Part shown: positions 55,701-64,000 of the stretch, piece by piece | Position numbering within the stretch: position 1 is the first letter of the stretch | Layout: the number at the start of each line of letters is the position of its first letter | NCBI GenBank assembly: GCA_027475525.1 | Contig: JAMWFC010000125.1 | Location: 78,653 to 142,652 of the forward strand | Reading direction: 5' to 3' | Length of the DNA stretch: 64,000 bases | Origin: Macrolepiota albuminosa | Lineage: Eukaryota > Basidiomycota > Agaricomycetes > Agaricales > Agaricaceae | The notes under the pieces: model-generated | Databases searched by the model: none | Told to the model about the DNA's origin: nothing | Seen by the model: only the letters and a program-made list of their open reading frames with translations | Program-made: the position numbers and the translations under genes

Positions 55701-56773
55701 CCTAGCCATTGTACCAGAGATCTAATGAGACCACTCATCAATATTGGCAATATGCCCTAATTTAGACAGGCTAGATACCAGCAGACAGCAGACCCTATTC
55801 ATTGATGACAAATGGAATCTGTTTATTATTAACAGACACTGAACAGAAATGTATATTTTATCATGTAATCCTTTGGTTGAGAACTGTGTGGTTGCAGAAA
55901 ATTATATTGTCTACATATATGTCTGCCCTCCTGCAATGCCTGCACCAATATTTTCACCAAAAAAAAAGATGAGTAGAACCAATATTTACAGCAGAAAAAA
56001 ATCTATCTTTGAACCATATAAGGAACTCTACCACTCCTCAACTACTTCTCAAGCTCAGACTGCTATCTTGAAGAATAAAATCCTAACAGATATCTTCAAC
56101 TACTGTGCTATTAAGGGGACAGAGCCAAAGACAGAGAAAAAGTAGGCAGAGAGAATCAATAGCATTTCTCCAGTAATTTTTCTCTTTGGTATCCTGCCCT
56201 CTTGTTCTTTCTCTTCCTCTTTCTCTTTATTTTCATCCTCATTTTTGTTCTCCTGCTCCTTCTGTCAATGATAGGTACCAGGAGGACATTGACCAATGTA
56301 GGTCACCTGTTTTGGCTTCTTGGCATTCAGCGATGGACCAGACAATTCTCCTGCCACTGGAGGACTCAGTCATTTTCTCTTCTTTAGAATTGGTGACGGA
56401 CCAGATGAATCTCATGCTGCTAGCCTATAACCTATTCAGTTTTCTCATGTCAGTGCCATCAACAGACTGGCCTCAGTCAACAGATCAGGTCATTCTTTGT
56501 CCCCACTTTGTTCTTCTCCCCTTCCGCTCCTTTGAGACCATTTCTTCACAGCATCCTTCAATTGTCTTGTCATATCCTCATCAGAAAGCTTGCTCTGGAG
56601 TAGTGGGATAACTTTGTTGATGAAACTTCTCCTGGCATCAAGGATGAGTTTCTTGTCACCCTGGACCTGGCTGCTTGTCAGCCACATGTCAGTCTATGGG
56701 ACAACTGTTAGTGCATGTCTATTAGACAGGAGTGCTTGCATCTTACCAGGTCCTTTAGCTGTCCTTTGAGTTG
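55701..56773. other. No recognised gene
   Basis: Short frames: plus 55,849-56,145 (Lys-rich C-terminus) and minus 56,687-56,490 (SFINKVIPLLQSKLSDEDMT), neither assigned. Confidence 0.35.
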
Positions 56774-56778
56774 ATGCA

Positions 56779-57297
56779 TGTCAGGGGACTCCTCATTTCT
56801 TTTTTTTCTCACTCCTTATCTCTTCACTCTCCCTTCATTCATTCTCTGATTTCTTCTGACATTATTTCATTTTACTGTTTCTATTTTTTCAACACTATCT
56901 GTTAGTACTACTCTCAGTCCTTGAGGTGCTCTGGTTTTTTAGCTACTATTCAGACAAGTGTGGGCCCTTCAGCACCACTTCCAGACTGCTTATATAAGCC
57001 AGAGTTTGCCTTTCTGACTTCTAAAGTCCAGAGTTTTCCTGCCTTGTTTGCACAGTTGTTTGGTTAGTCAATTTTCGAGTTTTTAAGGTTTTGTTGTACT
57101 GTACAGTTGTTTTCCATGCTTCAGAAGCCCCAGAAGTGTCCAACCTGGCATAGGGAATCCCTAGATTTGTTCTCTTTGGATCTTCCTCTGCCAGGTAAGT
57201 AGTTATTATAATATTGTCAGCATATACTCTAATACACTTTGGATCTCTCTCTGCCAGCTGTGTGACTGAGCCACAGCCTCTAGAGGTTGCCCTTACA
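56779..57297 (+). repeat. Solo LTR, family B
   Basis: 519 bp from TGTCAGGGGACTCC to CCCTTACA, flanked by the 5-bp target duplication ATGCA (56,774-56,778 and 57,298-57,302). Longest copy of the family here; includes tgcttatataagccagag, a TATA-like promoter stretch. Confidence 0.92.
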
Positions 57298-57571
57298 ATG
57301 CAGGTCTCCTCTGCAAGCAAGGTATCATACTCAAACATAAGCGTTAATGACCTGTTGGTGGAGTTCTTCACTAGACATGGTGGATGGAGGATTAAAAAAA
57401 TGAACGAGAACTTTACATGAAGCAAGTTCTGAAAATAGATATCATATAACCTTGTTTAAATTACAAAAGAAGTTTGATTTATTGCTTGACAAACTTTACT
57501 TTGTTTATCATACTGTGTAGTAAATAACAATTAGCTAAGCAGGTCAAAAATGCAGAGGTCCTAATGTTTAT

Positions 57572-58368
57572 TGCACTAAGCAGGAGTCAAATCTGCCTAG
57601 TGCAAGACATAATGAATACCCATTGATAATATTCCACTACACCATAGACACTTACTGAATACTGCTATGATGTAAACAAATATCAGTCTAATATTTCATG
57701 TGTAGTAAATAACAATCAGCTAAGCAGGTCAAAAATTCTAGACAGTTTGATATCAATGCACTTGTGGGAGTTTCATGTGTAGTAAATAACAATCAGCTAA
57801 GCAGGTCAAAAATTCTAGACAGTTTGATATCAATGCACTTGTGGGAGTCGAACCTGCCAACTGCAAAACACAATGAATACACATTGATAATATTCCACTA
57901 TACCAGAGATGACTACAGAATACTGCTATAATGTAAATAAATATCAGTCTAATATTCTATGTATAGTAAATAACAATTAGCTAAGCAGGTCAAAAGTTAC
58001 TGACAGTTCAATATCAATGCACTAGTGGCAGTCAAACCCGCCTACTACAAGATATAAGAAATACCAATTGGGAATATTCCACTACATCACAGATGCTTAC
58101 TGTACAGGCTATAGTGTAAATTAATATCAGTCTAACATTCTGCTACACCTTATGTACAGGATACTACTTCAGTGGACTCCTTCTGGCCTCTGTCAATTTA
58201 CTACAAGTAAAAATTGATAATACTATCCATTCAAATACTGTATGGATCTATTTGTGCACTATATGTACACTGTGTTGAATTGTAGTAAGCACCTGTTGTA
58301 TAATGGAATATTGATAAATTGATATTTCATATTATGCACAAAAAGTGGGTTTGACTTCCACTAGTGCA
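57572..58368 (-). repeat. Second cluster of tRNA-derived SINE-like units
   Basis: Three minus-strand units (57,572-57,650; 57,834-57,912; 58,018-58,096) and one plus-strand unit (58,289-58,368). The three share the flank gtaaataacaattagctaag, which also occurs inverted near 50,940. The cluster is thus largely an inverted copy of the one at 50-51 kb. Confidence 0.65.
57694..57847. repeat. 77-bp direct duplication (likely assembly junction)
   Basis: Copies 57694-57770 and 57771-57847. Confidence 0.9.
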
Positions 58369-58619
58369 CATTATATAATAGTGGCAGGCCACTGACGTCT
58401 GCTGGTGTCATTAGTTTGACCCATTCAAAACTCCAGAGATTTCTGCAGAGAAATTAAATAGGACGTATTTGTGCATATGTTTCTTCCAGTGCATGTGACA
58501 AGTTGATGATGTACTGTGGCTAACTATCTTTGTGCTGGTCTTTGTAAAAAAGATAACCAGCCTTTCCAGAGTTTTGAATAGATTAACTTAATAATGCTAG
58601 CAAGCAGATGAACAGATAT

Positions 58620-59935
58620 TTTACAGGGGCTTACAGGCCTTACATGCATGATCCTCAGTATACAGTTCTCTTCCCATTACTCAATGCCTTCCAGAACTTG
58701 CCCCAGACATCCCAGACATTCCAGAATCCCATAGTACTTATACTTGTATTCGCTAGTCTTGATATTACATTTGATTGTGTCACGACCCCTCCCCTCCGGG
58801 CCCACCCCGGGACACCCCCGGAACACCATCCGGGACCCTCCCTCCGACCCCACAGGACACGCCCCGCCATCACGACCGCCGACACCGCCATCACGCGCAT
58901 CAGGACCGCCATCAGCCGCCACCGATCACCATCAGCCAGCCCCCCCGAGACCCCTGCATCACGGACCCCGGGATCAACCGCCATCGACGATCGGATCACG
59001 CGGCTCGCATCAAGCCAACACGCATCACGCCCTACGCATCACGACTCCCTCCGCGCCAATTGATCGCGCGTCCCCCACGCGCGATCCCGGTACGTAGTCC
59101 CGGACCGCTACTCAATGACCCCCGGAACTCATCCCAGACATCCCGGAATCCCGAGACACGATCCGTAGTACTTATAGTGTAGTTCTCCGCTGTATTCGCT
59201 AGTCTTGATATTGCATAACTGTTACTTGGATATTGCGTGCCCTTTTGTTTGACTGGTACGCCTCGTTTGGTACGCTTCGACTGGCACGCCTTAGCATTCG
59301 CGTGCTATAAGTTTGGTACGCACTTCGCGACTCTTAAGTTACTAACTTGGTCTCGTCTTAGAACCTCCGGTTCACGACTCGACCCCCTCTAACTCCCAGC
59401 CACTTTCATCCAAAACCCCCGGACTCTAGTCCCCTCTCCCGGGATTACCCTGTCCTCGTCTTGAACCCCGGAGTCCTAGCCCCGGAGTTCCAGACACCCG
59501 AGTATCTGTAGATCAAGTCCGCATCGTAAGGGCGTCGCTTTCCCGGAAAGCCCCCGATTCAGCGGAACCTGACAGATTGTTTGCATGCCCTTTTTATTGA
59601 CTGGTGCACACTGACTGGTACGCTTGGCTGGCATACTTCAACTGGCATGCTCAATTTGTTCACATGCTCTTAAGATTGGTATGCACTTTGTGACTTAAAC
59701 TTTGCTAACCAGGTCTCATCCTAGAATTTCCAGTTCTCGACTCGACTCTAACCCTTTAATTCTTTTCAACTTTACCCAATCCCCAGACTAAGTTCCTTAT
59801 CCCAGGAATCTCCTGTTTGCATCTTGAACCCTGGAGCTAAGTCCAGAGTTCCAGACATCTGAGTACATGTAGATCAAGTCCATCTCATAAGGGCATTGCT
59901 TTTCTGGGAAGCCTCCAACTCAGCAGAACCTGACA
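58620..59935 (+). repeat. Old, CpG-decayed family A LTR interrupted by a young one
   Basis: 58,620-58,777 and 59,575-59,935 together align with a family A LTR but with most CpG changed to TpG or CpA (for example ggcgtcgctttcccgg is ggcattgcttttctgg). The 5' part is missing; the end is cctgaca at 59,935. Confidence 0.85.
58778..59574 (+). repeat. Solo LTR, family A (young copy)
   Basis: 797 bp, TGTCACGACC...CCTGACA, opposite orientation to the plus-strand reading of the full element. Flanked by the target duplication GATTG (58,773-58,777 and 59,575-59,579). CpG-rich, so far less decayed than the LTR it interrupts. Confidence 0.95.
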
Positions 59936-59939
59936 GCCA

Positions 59940-60420
59940 TTAGCTGGCATCCATTGAAATCTGTCAGCATCTATCAGCTATCTGCTGGCATCCATCAGCA
60001 ATCCCTGGCATTGTCTGGCATTGTCTGGCATTGTCCAGCATCACCCAGCATCAGGGTGGGAGGGAAGGAAAGAGGGTGCATGGGTGTCTACTGCATGGGG
60101 TGGCATCTGGAGGAGCATGGGAGGTGGCGGAAGAGAGATGAAGGTGGGGAAAAGGAGGAAGAAGGGGAATGGGGTAGGGTGTGGATGTCCACTGGCATGC
60201 CAGCAGACATAGCAGACATCAGACATTAGATCAGGGGGGAGGAGAGAAGCAGGGTAGCATGTCTGGTAGTTTGGGGAGTGGAGAGAAGAAAGAGAGAGAA
60301 GGGCAGAAGAAGGTGTGTGAGTATCTGCTGTCTACTAGCATGCCAGCAAATGGTAGTGGATGTCAGCATGTGAGCCAGCTGACATCAGTGGACAGAAGCT
60401 GACCTGTGTAAAAATGACAA
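59940..60420. repeat. Dispersed repeat D, copy 2
   Basis: Tandem cattgtctgg steps, then gggtgtctactgcatggg, gaggtggcggaagagag, actggcatgccagcagacat and a catgtgagccagctgacatc end, as in copy 1. Confidence 0.7.
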
Positions 60421-60479
60421 ATATTTTAGTAGAAATGGTGCTGGGTTGAAAAAGAAGAAGCAAGTTCAGTGGACCTGTG

Positions 60480-61104
60480 TCCTGTCCATGAGCAGATGAA
60501 CAGATCAAATGAATTTACTGACCTAACCATACTGACTTGTAGTAAGCCCTGGTAAATTATCCATTTATTGGCTTGCTAGCATCATTAAGTTGATTCATTT
60601 AAAACTCTAGAAATTACTGGAGAAGGATAGAATGGAGGAACTTGCATGGGTATTTATTGCAGTGCATGTGACAAGTGGTAATACACCCTGACTGGCTATC
60701 TTTGTCACAAAGACCAGTACAAAGGTAGCCAGCTGCAGTGTAGTCCTTTATATCTCCATTGCAGAACTGCTGTAGGATGACTTGGTCATCTCACATCAGT
60801 GCCCACCTAGATGATTCAATATAATGACTGGGTTCATGAGTGGGTTCCACTATATGACTTGGTCATCTCACATCAGTGCACACCTAGATGATTCAATATA
60901 ATGACTGGGTTCATGAGTGGGTTCCACTGTAAAAGTGAATTCCCCTTGAGTGGATATAGCATTGTTAAGGGTGATCACACTTGCTGCTATATTCTGCTGA
61001 TAGTCTATAATAGCTTGTTAAGCTGCAAACACTTGCAGTGTCTCTCCAGGCTGCTATAGAGCCTGAAGTAAGGTAAATGCTTTGTTCACTGGCAACAACA
61101 GCAA
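60480..61104. repeat. Repeat-derived sequence with long imperfect hairpin
   Basis: 60,540-60,750 matches 50,320-50,480 and 58,420-58,560. Includes ctggctatctttgt ... acaaaggtagccag, an inverted pair of 14 bp. A 77-bp duplication follows. Confidence 0.55.
60777..60930. repeat. 77-bp direct duplication (likely assembly junction)
   Basis: Copies 60777-60853 and 60854-60930. Confidence 0.9.
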
Positions 61105-61602
61105 TGTCAGGGGACTTCTCATTCCTTCCTTCCTTCACTCCTTATCTTTTCACTCTCCTTTCATTCATTCTCTTATTTCTTCTGACATTATCTCATTTTA
61201 CTGCTTTTATTCTTTTAACACTATCTGTTAGTACTATTCTCAGCCCTTGAGGTGCTCTGGTTCTTTAGCTACCATTCAGACAAGTATGGGCCCCTCAGCA
61301 CCGCTTCCAGACTACTTATATAAGCCAGAGTTTGCCAGAGTTTGCCCCTTATTTGTGCAATTGTTTGTGTAGGCAATTTTTGAATTTTTAAAGTTTTGTT
61401 GTACTGTACAGTTGTTTTCCATGCTTCAGAGGCCCCAGAAGCATTCAACCTTGCATAGGGAATTCCTAGACTTGTTCTCTTTGGATCTCCTTCTGCCAGG
61501 TGAGTAGTTATCATGATATTGTCAGTATATATTCTAATACACTTTGGATCTCTCTCTGGCAGCTGTGTGACTGAGCCACAGCCTCTAGAGGTTGCTCTTA
61601 TA
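61105..61602 (+). repeat. Solo LTR, family B
   Basis: 498 bp from TGTCAGGGGACTTC to GCTCTTATA (terminal CA mutated to TA), flanked by AGCAA at 61,100-61,104 and 61,603-61,607. Confidence 0.9.
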
Positions 61603-61607
61603 AGCAA

Positions 61608-61893
61608 AGGCTCACTAACCTTTAAGGCAGGAGAAGGCCTGACCAAGGATACTTGGGATCCTTGACTCTGCTTTCTCTGGAGGTATTTCTTTACCTCTTG
61701 GTCAAGAAAGTCCATATAGAGTCCAAGCCTGTGTCAGTATGGGAAAAATGTCTTCAATTTTTGCCATCATGTAATTTATTAGACTGCCAGATGCTTGTGT
61801 AAGCAATAGTATGTCCAGACACTTAGTAAGCAATAGCTTGTGTTAGTGTGGGAAAAAGGTCATCAATTTTTGCTGTTATGTAAAGACTGTTTG
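61608..61893. other. Unassigned; contains a ~107-bp degenerate tandem repeat
   Basis: gtcagtatgggaaaaatgtc at ~61,734 and gttagtgtgggaaaaaggtc at ~61,844 start related stretches. No gene recognised. Confidence 0.4.
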
Positions 61894-62269
61894 TGTCAGG
61901 TTCTGCTGAGTTGGGGGCTTTCCAGAAAAGCAATACCCTTACAAAGCAGACTTGATCTACATATACTCAGGTGTCTGGAACTCCAGACCATGCTCCAGAG
62001 TTCAAGACGTGAACAAGAGATTTCTGGAATAAGGGACTTAGTCTGAGGATCAGAAGAAGTCAAAAAAAAATGGGGTTAAGGTTGAGTCAAGAATCAGAGG
62101 TTCTAAAACAAGACCGGGGTTAATAAACTTTAAGTCACAAAGTGCATACCAATCTCAAGGGCACACATATAAGTCAAAGTGTGCCAGTCAGTGCATACTG
62201 GTCAAGTCAAAGGGCACACAAACAAATCAGTGTAATATCAAGACTAGGGTACAACAAGTGGGTAGCTAC
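61894..62269 (-). repeat. Decayed family A LTR truncated by family B LTR
   Basis: Begins TGTCAGGTTCTGCTGAG as the 3' edge of family A (plus reading) and aligns for ~375 bp. Nearly all CpG sites are changed; cut off where the family B LTR starts at 62,270. Confidence 0.88.
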
Positions 62270-62653
62270 TGTCAGGGGACTCCTCATTTCTTCCTTTTCT
62301 CACTCCTTATCTCTTCACTCTCCCTTCATTCATTCTCTTATTTCTTCTGACATTATTTCATTTTACTGTTTCTATTCTTTCAACACTATCTGTTAGCACT
62401 TGTTTGCACAGTTGTTTGGTTAGTCAATTTTCGAGTTTTTAAGGTTTTATTGTACTGTACAGTTGTTTCCCATGCTTCAGAAGCCCCAGAAGCATTAAAC
62501 CTGGCATAGGGAATCCCTAGACTTGTTCTCTTTGGATCTCCCTCTGCCAGGTGAGTAGTTATTATGATATTGTCAGTACATACTCTAATACACTTTGGAT
62601 CTCCCTCTGCCAGCTGTGTGACTGAGCCACAGCCTCTAGAGGTTGCCCTTACA
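62270..62653 (+). repeat. Family B 5' LTR
   Basis: 384 bp, TGTCAGGGGACTCC...CCCTTACA. Relative to 56,779-57,297 it lacks an internal ~140 bp (between ctatctgttag and tgtttgcacagttg), including the TATA-like stretch. Confidence 0.88.
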
Positions 62654-62767
62654 GCAGAACAAGTCTCTACATTTCGGTCTGGGAGCCCCCTTCAGCCTGC
62701 TTGAGCCCTCTCTTGCCTCTTTAGGTCCCTCCCCCACTGGATTACTCCCTGTCCCTCTGTTGCTTCT

Positions 62768-64000
62768 ATGACCCAACCAGCCCCCTCAGACACTTCCCTG
62801 GATGCTTCTGCCCCTCAGGATGATGCCTGGGGTCGCTTGCTTGCTCTGGAGACTCAGGTGCAAACTACTCAAGCTTCTCTCACCCTCCACACCACTGAAC
62901 TTGCTGGATTACATCAGGCCACAGACACCATCTCCCATTCCCTTCAGGCCCTCTTAGAGCACCTCCCTCTTGCTCCTACCCCTCTCCAGGCACCTCCAGT
63001 TAGGGCTGACACACCCCCAGTCCCTCGCTTTGGGGCCTCCCCCCCAGTTCATGCCAATATTCCTCGCCTAGCACTCCCAGACACATTCAATGGTGACTGA
63101 GTGATAGGTGAGCATTTCCTGCAGTCCTGCATCACCTATATTCAGCTCAGTGGTGAGGTGTTCCCCTCTGATGCTCTCAAGATTGCTTGGGTTCTTTCTT
63201 ATATGAAGTCTGGGCGAGCTTCAACATACATGCTACGAGTCTTTCGACGCCCTGGAGGAGTGGAGAGTTTTGGAAGTTGGGATCAGTTTGAGAAGGAGTT
63301 TCAGACAGAGTTCTTCCCCTTGGACCCTGCTAAGGTGGCAGCCCTCACTCTCCAAGATCCTCATTGATATGGGCAGGGGAAGCGGACCCTAGATGAGTAT
63401 ATTGACTCCTTCAGAGCTCTGGCTGAACAGGCCTGCTATCCCAATGGTCTTCAGCTCTGTCTCACCTTCCAAAATGGCCTCCTTCCCTCTCTCATGGACT
63501 GGATCAACAGCATGGCTGAGGGATGACCTGACGACACAAGTATCAAGACCTGGTATCAGGTAGCACAGGATCAGTGGCAGCTCATGGAGTTACGACATGA
63601 TGACCTGACGACACAAGTATCAAGACCTGGTATCAGGTAGCACAGGATCAGTGGCAGCTCATGGAGTTACGACATGAGCTCCACTGTAGAACCGCCCCTT
63701 GCTCCACCTCACAGGCATCTTTTCCTGCTCATCATTCTATCCAGCCCTCCTTTCCATTTCATGCTCCACCCCCAGCTCAGGTACCTGTGGCACATCCCCT
63801 CCCTCTTAGGATACCTATGGATGTTGATGCCACTCATCAACGTTCCTCCCTTCCTCTCCTCTGCCATCGCTGTGGGAAGCCTGGTCACTTCGCTTGATAT
63901 TGCCCCCAGAGGTTGGAGGTGCGCTATCTCTCAGCTTTAGAGCAGGAAGAGCTTCTTCTCCAGCTCCTTGCTGCCTGAGACGTTTGAGGAAACCCCTCCC
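62768..64000 (+). pseudogene. gag: Gypsy family B gag (runs off the right edge)
   Basis: Starts MTQPAPSDTSLDASAPQDDA at 62,768. A helical region follows, then IPRLALPDTFNGD, IGEHFLQSCITYIQLSGEVF, AWVLSYMKSGRASTYMLRVF and DQFEKEFQTEFFPLDPAKVA (retrotransposon gag fold). The zinc knuckle CHRCGKPGHFA is near 63,880. TGA codons occur after FNGD, after LQDPH and after SMAEG, and a 77-bp duplication lies at 63,522. The element must continue beyond the window. Confidence 0.88.
63522..63675. repeat. 77-bp direct duplication (likely assembly junction)
   Basis: Copies 63522-63598 and 63599-63675, within gag of family B. Confidence 0.9.

Noticed and set aside
50045..58368. Functional tRNA genes in the A/B-box units
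   Set aside because: The anticodon arms do not form consistently, T-loops deviate, and copies differ from each other; SINE-like relics are more likely.

Overview
The window looks like a transposon-rich, gene-poor stretch of a basidiomycete (Agaricomycete-type) nuclear genome. The evidence is: spliced genes with roughly 50-nt GT-AG introns; fragments of conserved fungal genes (SSZ1, Dbf2 kinase, MAD1, ADE6, RhoGAP, Ppo oxygenase, DUF2461, CHK1, WDR24/RTC1); a KDZ-type transposase with a CxC2 cysteine cluster; chromodomain-bearing Ty3/Gypsy elements; and an OrsD/RecQ (telomere-linked-helicase-like) cassette. I did not recognise the species.

Layout. 1-7.4 kb and 14.4-18.9 kb hold decayed or truncated copies of host genes, most on the minus strand, many with loss-of-function changes at key residues. 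7.7-13.4 kb (minus) is a long many-exon gene of a family I cannot name. It has an array of 27/30-nt micro-exons at its 5' end, an HxD...H double-stranded-beta-helix (2OG-Fe dioxygenase-like) segment, a chromodomain-like segment and a long C-terminal region; it carries one stop and two frameshifts. 19.1-29.6 kb is a cassette of three minus-strand genes (a seven-exon accessory gene, an OrsD/RecQ helicase and a C2H2 gene) bounded and split by repeats with hairpins. 29.6-33.6 kb has CHK1 and WDR24 fragments, repeats and a ~340-bp satellite. 33,586-44,642 is a complete Ty3/Gypsy chromovirus (coding strand minus; 720/731-bp LTRs; 5-bp target duplication GTCAC) inserted in that satellite. It carries two protease domains and a spliced antisense accessory gene. 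45-64 kb is a second LTR family (3' end at 45.2-46.1 kb, solo LTRs at 56.8 and 61.1 kb, a 5' LTR plus gag running off the right edge), a Tc1/mariner-like DDE transposase relic, a KDZ transposase relic, clusters of tRNA-derived SINE-like units and nested LTRs.

Two cross-cutting observations matter for any reader. First, seventeen tandem duplications of exactly 77 bp are scattered over the window, in both young and old sequence. That constant length points to un-merged contig-end overlaps in a short-read (k=77) assembly, and they break several reading frames artificially. Second, real decay is dominated by changes readable as C-to-T (CGA to TGA stops, CGC to TGC and CGG to TGG at catalytic arginines, CpG-depleted old LTRs), as expected from RIP-like mutation or deamination of methylated cytosine.
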